From positions 37,245,828 through 37,309,827 of the forward strand of contig NC_079876.1 in NCBI RefSeq assembly GCF_029227915.1: DNA of 64,000 nt. The letters are read 5' to 3'. The DNA is from Hydractinia symbiolongicarpus (Eukaryota > Cnidaria > Hydrozoa > Anthoathecata > Hydractiniidae). The notes under the pieces were generated by a model. It worked only from the letters and a program-made list of their open reading frames with translations. It was not told where the DNA came from and did no database searches. How positions within the stretch are numbered: the stretch's first letter is position 1; each line of letters begins with the position of its first letter. Positions 53,602 to 64,000 of this stretch are shown in pieces. The translations under genes were made by a program, and so were the position numbers.

Positions 53602-54347
53602 CACTGGGCGCTGTGGTAGCGCTTCATTTAAGAATTAAGTTATAAAAAGTCATTTTTTTACTGTGGGGCCGATCCTTGCCCTTAGCGCGCTGAAGAAATA
53701 GCGACAGTTTCAAAAACTATATTTCATTGACTTTCTAACGGTGTCAGTCCGTTTGAGTTACAACGGTTGGGTCACATATTCGTACCAACATGCATTTAGC
53801 GATATTTTTTTGATATTACTAGGTTGCATCGCTGTTAACAATGAAACGAATGACTGTGGGACTTAATTGAACTAACTTTGGACTGTGACCTAATAAATGT
53901 GATAAATGAGAAAATTGGACTCCAAGAAATAACATTCTTCTCAATTTGACATGATTGCCGGAACTCAGCGATTGCACTGGGCGCTGTGGTAGCGCTTCAT
54001 TTAAGAATTAAGTTATAAAAAGTCATTTTTTTACTGTGGGGCCGATCCTTGCCCTTAGCGCGCTGAAGAAATAGCGACAGTTTCAAAAACTATATTTCAT
54101 TGACTTTCTAACGGTGTCAGTCCGTTTGAGTTACAACGGTTGGGTCACATATTCGTACCAACATGCATTTAGCGATATTTTTTTGATATTACTAGGTTGC
54201 ATCGCTGTTAACAATGAAACGAATGACTGTGGGACTTAATTGAACTAACTTTGGACTGTGACCTAATAAATGTGATAAATGAGAAAATTGGACTCCAAGA
54301 AATAACATTCTTCTCAATTTGACATGATTGCCGGAACTCAGCGATTG
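53602..54347 (+). repeat. Two nearly identical adjacent 373-bp units
   Basis: 53602-53974 and 53975-54347 match almost base for base. Both carry TATAAAAAG, GGGGCCGATCCTTGCCC, CAACATGCATTTAGCG and GCATCGCTGTTAAC. Adjacent units are usually more different than this, so it is a single-unit duplication. The same unit type recurs at 56029, 57149, 57522, 58270, 58643, 60138, 60884, 62005 and 63497. Confidence 0.75.
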
Positions 54348-55249
54348 CACTGGGCGCTCTGGTAGCACTTCATTAAAAAACTTAGATTAATAAGTCATTT
54401 TTTACTGTGGGACCAATCCTAGCCGTTATTGCGCGCTGAAGAAATAGCGACAGTTTCAAAAACTACATTTCATTGACTTTCTAACGGTGTCAGTCCGTTT
54501 GAGTTACAACGGTTGCGTCACATATTCGTACCAACATGTATTTAGCGATATTTTTTTTGATATTACTAGGTTGCATCCCTTTTAACAATGAAACGAATGA
54601 CTGTGGGACTTAATTTAACTAACTTTTGGACTGTGACCTGATAAATGTGATAAATGAGACAATTCGACTCCAAGAAATAACATTCTTCTTAATTTGACGG
54701 CATTGCCGGATCTCAGCGATTACACTGGGCGCTGTGGTAGCGCTTCAATTAAAAATAAATATAAAAAAGTCATTCTTTACTGTGGGACCAATCCTAGCCG
54801 TTATCGCGCGCTGAAGAAATATCGATCGTTTCATAAACTACATTTCATTGACTTTCTAACGTCGCCAGTCGGTTTGAGTTACAACGGTTGGGTCACATAT
54901 TCGTACCAACATGTATTTAACGATATTTGTTTTGATATTACTAGGTTGCATCGCTTTTATCAATGAAACGAATGACTGTGGGACTTAATTGAACAAACTT
55001 TGGACTGTGACCTGATAAATGTGATAAATGAGACAATTGGACTCTAAGAAATAACATTCTTCTTAAATTGTCGGGATTGCCGGATCTCAGCCATTACACT
55101 GGGCGCTGTGGTAGCGCTTCAATTAAAAATAAATATAAAAAAGTCATTCTTTACTGTGGGACCAATCCTAGCCGTTATCGCGCGCTGAAGAAATATCGAT
55201 CGTTTCATAAACTACATTTCATTGACTTTCTAACGGTGCCAGTCGGTTT
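54348..55249 (+). repeat. Satellite units of the right-hand subfamily
   Basis: Boxes 54533 and 54908. The block 53364-54885 matches 56726-58247 at an offset of 3362 bp (9 units). The unit with GTCGGTTTGAG and AAATATAAAAAAGTC gives open frames of 90-97 codons here and at 55068, 58056 and 59177. They share sequence only because the DNA was duplicated. Confidence 0.7.
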
Positions 55250-55605
55250 GAGTTACAACGGTTGGGTCACATATTCGTACCAACATGTATTTAGCGATAT
55301 TTGTTTTGATATTACTAGGTTGCATCGCTTTTATCAATGAAACGAATGACTGTGGGACTTAATTGAACTAACTTTGGACTGTGACTTGATAAATGAGATA
55401 AATGAGACAATTGGACTCCAAGAAATAACATTCTTCTTAGTTTGACGTGATTGCCGGAACTCAGTGATTACACTGGGCGCTGTGGTAGCGCTTCATTTAA
55501 GAATTTAGACAAATCAGTCATTTTTTACTGTGGGACCAATCCTAGCCGTTATCGCGCGCTGAAGAAATAGCGACAGTTTCACAAACTACATTTTATTGAC
55601 TTTCT

Positions 55606-55678
55606 AAAAGTATCAATCCGCAGGAGTTGCAACGGTTGAGTCACATATTCGTACCAACATGTATTTCGTGATACTTTT
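55606..55678 (+). repeat. Inverted-repeat variant unit, copy 2
   Basis: Arms at 55606-55615 and 55669-55678, same sequence as copy 1, box at 55643-55662 intact. Confidence 0.8.
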
Positions 55679-56725
55679 CCGGTACTACCAGGTTGTATGG
55701 CTTTTAACAGTGAAACGATTGACTGTGGCACTTAATTGAACTGATTATGGACTGTCACCTGATAAATGTGATAAAGGAGAGAATTGGACTTCAAGAAATA
55801 ACATTCTTCTTAATTTGACATGATTGCGGAACCTCAGCGATTACACTGGGCGCTGTGGTAGCGCTTCATTTAAGAATTAAGCTATAAAAAGTCATTTTTT
55901 TACTGTGGGGCCGATCCTTGCCCTTAGCGCGCTGAAGAAATAGCGACAGTTTCAAAAACTATATTTCATTGACTTTCTAACGGTGTCAGTCCGTTTGAGT
56001 AACAACGGTTGGGTCACATATTCGTACCAACATGCATTTAGCGATATTTTTTTGATATTACTAGGTTGCATCGCTGTTAACAATGAAACGAATGACTGTG
56101 GGACTTAATTGAACTAACTTTGGACTGTGACCTAATAAATGTGATAAATGAGAAAATTGGACTCCAAGAAATAACATTCTTCTCAATTTGACATGATTGC
56201 CGGAACTCAGCGATTGCACTGGGCGCTGTGGTAGCGCTTCATTTAAGAATTAAGTTATAAAAAGTCATTTTTTTACTGTTGGGCCGATCCTTGCCCTTAG
56301 CGCGCTGAAGAAATAGCGACAGTTTCAAAAACTATATTTCATTGACTTTCTAACGGTGTCAGTCGGTTTGAGTTACAACGGTTGGGTCACATATTCGTAC
56401 CAACATGTATTTAGCGATATTTGTTTTGATATTACTAGGTTGCATCGCTTTTATCAATGAAACGAATGACTGTGGGACTTAATTGAACTAACTTTGGACT
56501 GTGACTTGATAAATGAGATAAATGAGACAATTGGACTCCAAGAAATAACATTCTTCTTAGTTTGACGTGATTGCCGGAACTCAGTGATTACACTGGGCGC
56601 TGTGGTAGCGCTTCATTTAAGAATTTAGACAAATCAGTCATTTTTTACTGTGGGACCAATCCTAGCCGTTATCGCGCGCTGAAGAAATAGCGACAGTTTC
56701 ACAAACTACATTTTATTGACTTTCT

Positions 56726-56798
56726 AAAAGTATCAATCCGCAGGAGTTGCAACGGTTGAGTCACATATTCGTACCAACATGTATTTCGTGATACTTTT
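56726..56798 (+). repeat. Inverted-repeat variant unit, copy 3
   Basis: Arms at 56726-56735 and 56789-56798. It is 1120 bp from copy 2 as part of the trimer duplication. Confidence 0.8.
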
Positions 56799-57127
56799 CC
56801 GGTACTACCAGGTTGTATGGCTTTTAACAGTGAAACGATTGACTGTGGCACTTAATTGAACTGATTATGGACTGTCACCTGATAAATGTGATAAAGGAGA
56901 GAATTGGACTTCAAGAAATAACATTCTTCTTAATTTGACATGATTGCGGAACCTCAGCGATTACACTGGGCGCTGTGGTAGCGCTTCATTTAAGAATTAA
57001 GCTATAAAAAGTCATTTTTTTACTGTGGGGCCGATCCTTGCCCTTAGCGCGCTGAAGAAATAGCGACAGTTTCAAAAACTATATTTCATTGACTTTCTAA
57101 CGGTGTCAGTCCGTTTGAGTAACAACG

Positions 57128-59369
57128 GTTGGGTCACATATTCGTACCAACATGCATTTAGCGATATTTTTTTGATATTACTAGGTTGCATCGCTGTTAA
57201 CAATGAAACGAATGACTGTGGGACTTAATTGAACTAACTTTGGACTGTGACCTAATAAATGTGATAAATGAGAAAATTGGACTCCAAGAAATAACATTCT
57301 TCTCAATTTGACATGATTGCCGGAACTCAGCGATTGCACTGGGCGCTGTGGTAGCGCTTCATTTAAGAATTAAGTTATAAAAAGTCATTTTTTTACTGTT
57401 GGGCCGATCCTTGCCCTTAGCGCGCTGAAGAAATAGCGACAGTTTCAAAAACTATATTTCATTGACTTTCTAACGGTGTCAGTCCGTTTGAGTTACAACG
57501 GTTGGGTCACATATTCGTACCAACATGCATTTAGCGATATTTTTTTGATATTACTAGGTTGCATCGCTGTTAACAATGAAACGAATGACTGTGGGACTTA
57601 ATTGAACTAACTTTGGACTGTGACCTAATAAATGTGATAAATGAGAAAATTGGACTCCAAGAAATAACATTCTTCTCAATTTGACATGATTGCCGGAACT
57701 CAGCGATTGCACTGGGCGCTCTGGTAGCACTTCATTAAAAAACTTAGATTAATAAGTCATTTTTTACTGTGGGACCAATCCTAGCCGTTATTGCGCGCTG
57801 AAGAAATAGCGACAGTTTCAAAAACTACATTTCATTGACTTTCTAACGGTGTCAGTCCGTTTGAGTTACAACGGTTGCGTCACATATTCGTACCAACATG
57901 TATTTAGCGATATTTTTTTTGATATTACTAGGTTGCATCCCTTTTAACAATGAAACGAATGACTGTGGGACTTAATTTAACTAACTTTTGGACTGTGAAC
58001 TGATAAATGTGATAAATGAGACAATTCGACTCCAAGAAATAACATTCTTCTTAATTTGACGGCATTGCCGGATCTCAGCGATTACACTGGGCGCTGTGGT
58101 AGCGCTTCAATTAAAAATAAATATAAAAAAGTCATTCTTTACTGTGGGACCAATCCTAGCCGTTATCGCGCGCTGAAGAAATATCGATCGTTTCATAAAC
58201 TACATTTCATTGACTTTCTAACGGTGCCAGTCGGTTTGAGTTACAACGGTTGGGTCACATATTCGTACCAACATGCATTTAGCGATATTTTTTTGATATT
58301 ACTAGGTTGCATCGCTGTTAACAATGAAACGAATGACTGTGGGACTTAATTGAACTAACTTTGGACTGTGACCTAATAAATGTGATAAATGAGAAAATTG
58401 GACTCCAAGAAATAACATTCTTCTCAATTTGACATGATTGCCGGAACTCAGCGATTGCACTGGGCGCTGTGGTAGCGCTTCATTTAAGAATTAAGTTATA
58501 AAAAGTCATTTTTTTACTGTTGGGCCGATCCTTGCCCTTAGCGCGCTGAAGAAATAGCGACAGTTTCAAAAACTATATTTCATTGACTTTCTAACGGTGT
58601 CAGTCCGTTTGAGTTACAACGGTTGGGTCACATATTCGTACCAACATGCATTTAGCGATATTTTTTTGATATTACTAGGTTGCATCGCTGTTAACAATGA
58701 AACGAATGACTGTGGGACTTAATTGAACTAACTTTGGACTGTGACCTAATAAATGTGATAAATGAGAAAATTGGACTCCAAGAAATAACATTCTTCTCAA
58801 TTTGACATGATTGCCGGAACTCAGCGATTGCACTGGGCGCTCTGGTAGCACTTCATTAAAAAACTTAGATTAATAAGTCATTTTTTACTGTGGGACCAAT
58901 CCTAGCCGTTATTGCGCGCTGAAGAAATAGCGACAGTTTCAAAAACTACATTTCATTGACTTTCTAACGGTGTCAGTCCGTTTGAGTTACAACGGTTGCG
59001 TCACATATTCGTACCAACATGTATTTAGCGATATTTTTTTTGATATTACTAGGTTGCATCCCTTTTAACAATGAAACGAATGACTGTGGGACTTAATTTA
59101 ACTTACTTTTGGACTGTGAACTGATAAATGTGATAAATGAGACAATTCGACTCCAAGAAATAACATTCTTCTTAATTTGACGGCATTGCCGGATCTCAGC
59201 GATTACACTGGGCGCTGTGGTAGCGCTTCAATTAAAAATAAATATAAAAAAGTCATTCTTTACTGTGGGACCAATCCTAGCCGTTATCGCGCGCTGAAGA
59301 AATATCGATCGTTTCATAAACTACATTTCATTGACTTTCTAACGGTGCCAGTCGGTTTGAGTTACAACG
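57128..59369 (+). repeat. 1121-bp trimer, two copies
   Basis: Landmarks pair at 1121 bp: 57149/58270, 57522/58643, 57895/59016. Both copies share GTGAACTGATAAATG (elsewhere GTGACCTG) and GCATCCCTTTTAAC. The domain overlaps the end of the 1120-bp trimer, so one duplication was laid on the edge of another. Confidence 0.8.
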
Positions 59370-59714
59370 GTTGGGTCACATATTCGTACCAACATGTCTT
59401 TAGCGATATTTGTTTTGATATTACTAGGTTGCATCGCTTTTATCAATGAAACGAATGACTGTGGGACTTAATTGAACTAACTTTGGACTGTGACTTGATA
59501 AATGAGATAAATGAGACAATTGGACTCCAAGAAATAACATTCTTTTTAGTTTGACGTGATTGCCGGAACTCAGCGATTACACTGGGCGCTGTGGTAGCGC
59601 TTCATTTAAGAATTTAGACAAATCAGTCATTCTTTACTGTGGGACCAATCCTAGCCGTTATCGCGCGCTGACGAAATAGCGACAGTTTCACAAACTACAT
59701 TTTATTGACTTTCT

Positions 59715-59787
59715 AAAAGTATCAATCCGCAGGAGTTGCAACGGTTGAGTCACATATTCGTACCAACATGTATTTCGTGATACTTTT
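59715..59787 (+). repeat. Inverted-repeat variant unit, copy 4
   Basis: Arms at 59715-59724 and 59778-59787, box intact. Confidence 0.8.
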
Positions 59788-61581
59788 CCGGTACTACCAG
59801 GTTGTATGGCTTTTAACAGTGAAACGATTGACTGTGGCACTTAATTGAACTGATTATGGACTGTCACCTGATAAATGTGATAAAGGAGAGAATTGGACTT
59901 CAAGAAATAACATTCTTCTTAATTTGACATGATTGCGGAACCTCAGCGATTACACTGGGCGCTGTGGTAGCGCTTCATTTAAGAATTAAGCTAAAAAAAG
60001 TCATTTTTTTACTGTGGGGCCGATCCTTGCCCTTAGCGCGCTGAAAAAATAGCGACAGTTTCAAAAACTATATTTCATTGACTTTCTAACGGTGTCAGTC
60101 CGTTTGAGTAACAACGGTTGGGTCACATATTCGTACCAACATGCATTTAGCGATATTTTTTTGATATTACTAGGTTGCATCGCTTTTAACAATGAAACGA
60201 ATGACTGTGGGACTTAATTGAACTGATTTTGGAATGTGACGTTATAAATGTGATAAATGAGACAATTGGACTCTAAGAAATAACATTCTCCCTAATTTGA
60301 CGGGATTGCCGGAACTCAGCGATTACACTGGGAGCTGTGGTAGCGCTTCATTTAAAAATTTAGATAAATATGTCATTCTTTACTGTGGGACCAATCCTAT
60401 CCGTTATCGCGCGCTGAAGAAATAGCAACAGTTTTAAAAACTACATTTCATTGACTTTCTAACAGTGTCAGTCCGTTTAGGTTACAACGGTTGGGTCACA
60501 TACTCGTACCAACATGTATTTAGCGATATTTTTCTGATATTTCTTGGTTGCACCGCTTTTAACAGTGAAACGATTGACTGTGGGACTTAATTGAACTAAC
60601 TTTGGACTGTGACCTAATAAATGTGATAAATGAGAAAATTGGACTCGAAGAAATAACATTCTTCTCAACTTGACATGATTGCCGGAACTCAGCGATTGCA
60701 CTGGGCGCTGTGGTAGCGCTTCATTTAAGAATTAAGTTATAAAAAGTCATTTTTTCACTGTTGGGCCGATCCTTGCCCTTAGCGCGCTGAAGAAATAGCG
60801 ACAGTTTCAAAAACTATATTTCATTGACTTTCTAACGGTGTCAGTCCGTTTGAGTTACAACGGTTGGGTCACATATTCGTACCAACATGCATTTAGCGAT
60901 ATTTTTTTGATATTACTAGGTTGCATCGCTGTTAACAATGAAACGAATGACTGTGGGACTTAATTGAACTAACTTTGAACTGTGACCTAATAAATGTGAT
61001 AAATGAGAAAATTGGACTCCAAGAAATAACATTCTTCTCAATTTGACATGATTGTTGGAACTCAGCGATTGCACTGGGCGCTCTGGTAGCACTTCATTAA
61101 AAAACTTAGATTAATAAGTCATTTTTTACTGTGGGACCAATCCTAGCCGTTATTGCGCGCTGAAGAAATAGCGACAGTTTCAAAAACTACATTTCATTGA
61201 CTTTCTAACGGTGTCAGTCCGTTTGAGTTACAACGGTTGCGTCACATATTCGTACCAACATGTATTTAGCGATATTTTTTTTGATATTACTAGGTTGCAT
61301 CCCTTTTAACAATGAAACGAATGACTGTGGGACTTAATTTAACTAACTTTTGGACTGTGACCTGATAAATGTGATAAATGAGACAATTCGACTCCAAGAA
61401 ATAACATTCTTCTTAATTTGACGGCATTGCCGGATCTCAGCGATTACACTGGGCGCTGTGGTAGCGCTTCATTTAAGAATTTAGACAAATCAGTCATTCT
61501 TTACTGTGGGACCAATCCTAGCCGTTATCGCGCGCTGAAGAAATAGCGACAGTTTCACAAACTACATTTTATTGACTTTCT

Positions 61582-61654
61582 AAAAGTATCAATCCGCAGG
61601 AGTTGCAACGGTTGAGTCACATATTCGTACCAACATGTATTTCGTGATACTTTT
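61582..61654 (+). repeat. Inverted-repeat variant unit, copy 5
   Basis: Arms at 61582-61591 and 61645-61654. It is 1867 bp from copy 4 as part of a pentamer-length duplication. Confidence 0.8.
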
Positions 61655-62459
61655 CCGGTACTACCAGGTTGTATGGCTTTTAACAGTGAAACGATTGACT
61701 GTGGCACTTAATTGAACTGATTATGGACTGTCACCTGATAAATGTGATAAAGGAGAGAATTGGACTTCAAGAAATAACATTCTTCTTAATTTGACATGAT
61801 TGCCGAACCTCAGCGATTACACTGGGCGCTGTGGTAGCGCTTCATTTAAGAATTAAGCTATAAAAAGTCATTTTTTTACTGTGGGGCCGATCCTTGCCCT
61901 TAGCGCGCTGAAGAAATAGCGACAGTTTCAAAAACTATATTTCATTGACTTTCTAACGGTGTCAGTCCGTTTGAGTAACAACGGTTGGGTCACATATTCG
62001 TACCAACATGCATTTAGCGATATTTTTTTGATATTACTAGGTTGCATCGCTTTTAACAATGAAACGAATGACTGTGGGACTTAATTGAACTGATTTTGGA
62101 ATGTGACCTTATAAATGTGATAAATGAGACAATTGGACTCTAAGAAATAACATTCTCCTTAATTTGACGGGATTGCCGGAACTCAGCGATTACACTGGGA
62201 GCTGTGGTAGCGCTTCATTTAAAAATTTAGATAAATATGTCATTCTTTACTGTGGGACCAATCCTATCCGTTATCGCGCGCTGAAGAAATAGCAACAGTT
62301 TTAAAAACTACATTTCAATGACTTTCTAACGGTGTCAGTCCGTTTAGGTTACAACGGTTGGGTCACATACTCGTACCAACATGTATTTAGCGATATTTTT
62401 CTGATATTACTTGGTTGCACCGCTTTTAACAGTGAAACGATTGACTGTGGGACTTAATT

Positions 62460-64000
62460 GAACTGATTTTGGACTGTGACCTTATAAATGTTATAAGATA
62501 GACAAGTTGACTCCAAGAAATAACATTCTTCTTAATTTGACATGATTACCGGAACTCAGCGATTACACTGGGCGCTTTGGTATCGCTTCATTTAAAAATT
62601 TAGATAAATAAGTCATTCTTTACTGTGGGATCAATCCTATCCGTTATCGCGCGCTGAAAAAATAGCGATAGTTTCAAAAACTACATTTGATTGACTTTGT
62701 AACGGTGTCAGTCCGTTTAAGTTGCAACGGTTGGGTCACGTATTCGTACCAACATGTATTTAGCGATATTTATCTGATATTACTAGGTTGCATCGCTTTT
62801 AGCAGTAAAACGATTGGCAGTGGGACTTAATTGAACTAACTTTGGACTGTGACTTGATAAATGAGATAAATGAGACAATTGAACTCCAAGAAATAACATT
62901 CTTCTTAGTTTGACGTGATTGCCGGAACTCAGCGATTACACTGGGCGCTGTGGTAGCGCTTCATTTAAGAATTTAGACAAATCAGTCATTCTTTACTGTG
63001 GGACCAATCCTAGCCGTTATCGCGCGCTGAAGAAATAGCGACAGTTTCAAAAACTACATTTTATTGACTTTCTAAAAGTATCAATCCGCAGGAGTTGCAA
63101 CGGTTGAGTCACATATTCGTACCAACATGTATTTCGTGATACTTTTCCGGTACTACCAGGTTGTATGGCTTTTAACAGTGAAACGATTGACTGTGGCACT
63201 TAATTGAACTGATTATGGACTGTCACCTGATAAATGTGATAAAGGAGACAATTGGACTTCAAGAAATAACATTCTTCTTAATTTGACATGATTGCGGAAC
63301 CTCAGCGATTACACTGGGCGCTGTGGTAGCGCTTCATTTAAGAATTAAGTTATAAAAAGTCATTTTTTTACTGTGGGGCTGATCCTTGCCCTTAGCGCGC
63401 TGAAGAAATAGCGACAGTTTCAAAAACTATATTTCATTGACTTTCTAACGGTGTCAGTCCGTTTGAGTTACAACGGTTGGGTCACATATTCGTACCAACA
63501 TGCATTTAGCGATATTTTTTTGATATTACTAGGTTGCATCGCTTTTAACAATGAAACGAATGACTGTGGGACTTAATTGAACTGATTTTGGAATGTGACC
63601 TTATAAATGTTATAAGTGAGACATGTGGACTCCAAGAAATAGCATTCTTCTTAATTTGAAATGATTGCCGAAACTCAGCGATTGCACTGGGCGCTGTGGT
63701 AGCGCTTCATTTAAGAACTCAGATTAATAAGTCATTTTTTACTGTGGGACCAATCCTGGCCGTTATCGCGCGATGAAGAAATAGCGACAGTTTCAAAAAC
63801 TACATTTCATTGACTTTCTAACGGTGTCAGTCCGTTTGAGTTACAACGGTTGCGTCACATATTCGTACCAACATGTATTTAGCGATATTTTTTTTGATAT
63901 TACTAGGTTGCATCCCTTTTAACAATGAAACGAATGACTGTGGGACTTAATTTAACTAACTTTTGGACTGTGACCTGATAAATGTGATAAATGAGACAAT
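62460..64000 (+). repeat. Satellite units to the window end
   Basis: Boxes 62751, 63124, 63497 and 63870. The unit at 62751 is somewhat diverged (CACGTATTCG box start, AGCAGTAAAACGATTGGCAG). The array continues beyond base 64000, with the last unit cut after AGACAAT. Confidence 0.8.
63074..63146 (+). repeat. Inverted-repeat variant unit, copy 6
   Basis: Arms at 63074-63083 and 63137-63146, 1492 bp (four units) after copy 5, box intact. Confidence 0.8.

Larger units (their letters stand above)
55250..57484 (+). repeat. 1120-bp trimer, two copies
   Basis: Landmarks pair at 1120 bp: 55282/56402, 55656/56776 and 56029/57149. Each copy holds a GTCGGTTTGAG unit, an inverted-repeat unit and a GAGTAACAACGG unit. 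Copies are nearly identical, including GGAGAGAATTGG and GTTGGGCCGATCC. Confidence 0.83.
59370..62459 (+). repeat. Block duplicated at 1867 bp (59575-60592 and 61442-62459)
   Basis: Landmarks 59765/61632, 60138/62005 and 60511/62378 are 1867 bp apart. Shared rarities are GGAATGTGAC, GGGAGCTGTGG, ATAAATATGTCATTC and CCGTTTAGGTTACAACGG. Between the copies, 60592-61441 repeats units like those of 57.5-58.2 kb. Confidence 0.75.
48..63876 (+). other. 20-bp near-palindromic box in every unit (candidate protein-binding site)
   Basis: Typical form is ACATATTCGTACCAACATGT. Base pairing about its centre (GTAC) is complementary at 8 of 10 positions; the variant with ACATGTTCG (48-67, 22292-22311) reaches 9 of 10. 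It stays intact in units whose flanks are strongly diverged. Position of box base 14 in each unit: 61,435,808,1182,1556,1927,2300,2668,3041,3415,3786,4159,4532,4906,5279,5650,6024,6395,6769,7142,7516,7889,8262,8634,9008,9381,9755,10128,10500,10871,11247,11621,11994,12367,12741,13114,13488,13861,14235,14608,14980,15358,15732,16104,16478,16821,17194,17566,17940,18283,18656,19002,19375,19750,20122,20467,20840,21215,21587,21932,22305,22677,23022,23397,23772,24144,24490,24865,25240,25612,25958,26333,26708,27080,27425,27770,28145,28519,28864,29238,29583,29956,30303,30676,31051,31422,31794,32168,32512,32884,33258,33632,33976,34349,34723,35067,35439,35813,36187,36531,36903,37276,37650,38022,38394,38738,39110,39507,39881,40225,40597,40994,41368,41712,42084,42458,42802,43174,43520,43893,44268,44581,44953,45327,45640,46012,46386,46699,47071,47444,47818,48193,48565,48939,49314,49686,50058,50432,50804,51178,51550,51922,52296,52668,53042,53414,53787,54160,54533,54908,55282,55656,56029,56402,56776,57149,57522,57895,58270,58643,59016,59391,59765,60138,60511,60884,61257,61632,62005,62378,62751,63124,63497,63870. 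Protein binding is inferred, not shown. Confidence 0.7.
1..64000 (+). repeat. Satellite DNA array, about 373-bp unit, 174 units head to tail
   Basis: The whole window is one repeat family. A landmark (AAC of GTACCAACATG) recurs 174 times between 61 and 63870, a mean spacing of about 369 bp with most intervals 371-375 bp. All units have the same orientation, and no non-repeat base run of more than a few bp was found. G+C is about 37% by hand count over 28501-28860. Neighbouring units differ by scattered substitutions, whereas units 2-5 positions apart are often nearly identical, which is the hallmark of higher-order repeats. No frame exceeds 97 codons and stops fall at repeated positions, so the array is non-coding. 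By analogy with other long satellites it is likely heterochromatic, perhaps centromeric. That is inference; nothing in the window proves chromosome position. Confidence 0.97.

Noticed and set aside
54694-59449. Plus-strand open frames of 90-97 codons at 54694, 55068, 58056 and 59177 with similar translations
   Set aside because: They lie inside satellite units and are alike because the DNA was duplicated. The same region is closed by stops in most other units. No start context, splice signals or domain is visible.
1-64000. CRISPR-like array of repeats and spacers
   Set aside because: The whole 373-bp unit is repeated. There are no unique spacers between short repeats, and no cas genes are present.

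Overview
This window is one uninterrupted tandem array of satellite DNA. From base 1 to base 64000 it is a single head-to-tail repeat family with a unit of about 373 bp. Both ends cut through a unit and every unit has the same orientation. Following one conserved landmark through the window, I counted 174 units. Spacing is 368-378 bp for most, 343-347 bp for 22 units that lack 28 bp, 313 bp for three units that lack a further 31 bp, and 397 bp for two units with a 25-bp internal duplication. A hand count of 28501-28860 gives about 37% G+C. I see no protein gene, rRNA, tRNA, transposon, CRISPR array or non-satellite insert. The longest open frame is 97 codons and lies wholly inside the repeat. 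An array of this kind points to a eukaryotic nuclear genome, probably centromeric or pericentromeric or another heterochromatic block. I do not recognise the family and will not name a species.

Layout: 1-1495, dimers of about 747 bp. 1500-8366, a mosaic with pentamer (about 1.86 kb) and 12-unit (about 4.47 kb) relationships. 8367-16084, recombined blocks offset by 3733 and 2614 bp. 16085-18573, a 1462-bp tetramer where the 28-bp-deleted unit first appears. 19305-22234, two 1465-bp tetramers. 22745-27148, three nearly identical 1468-bp tetramers. 27149-30235, 718-719-bp dimers. 30236-32109, long-range copies of sequence near 18-20 kb. 32110-37340, 1464-bp tetramers, one of which has lost a unit. 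37341-41794, tetramers that gain a 25-bp duplication (1487 bp). 44010-47020, a 1059-bp trimer. 47455-49696, a 1121-bp trimer twice. 49368-53095, an 1864-bp pentamer twice. From about 53.3 kb to the end, a distinct subfamily holds six copies of a unit with a 10-bp inverted repeat.

Two features stand out. A 20-bp near-palindromic box, ACATATTCGTACCAACATGT with small variations, occurs in every unit. It survives in the most diverged units and is itself tandemly duplicated in two units, so it is the best candidate for a protein-binding site. The array also records its own growth: lost units, chimeric units and short-deletion markers restricted to particular domains show successive rounds of unequal exchange. 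Block boundaries come from reading by eye and are accurate to roughly 10-60 bp.
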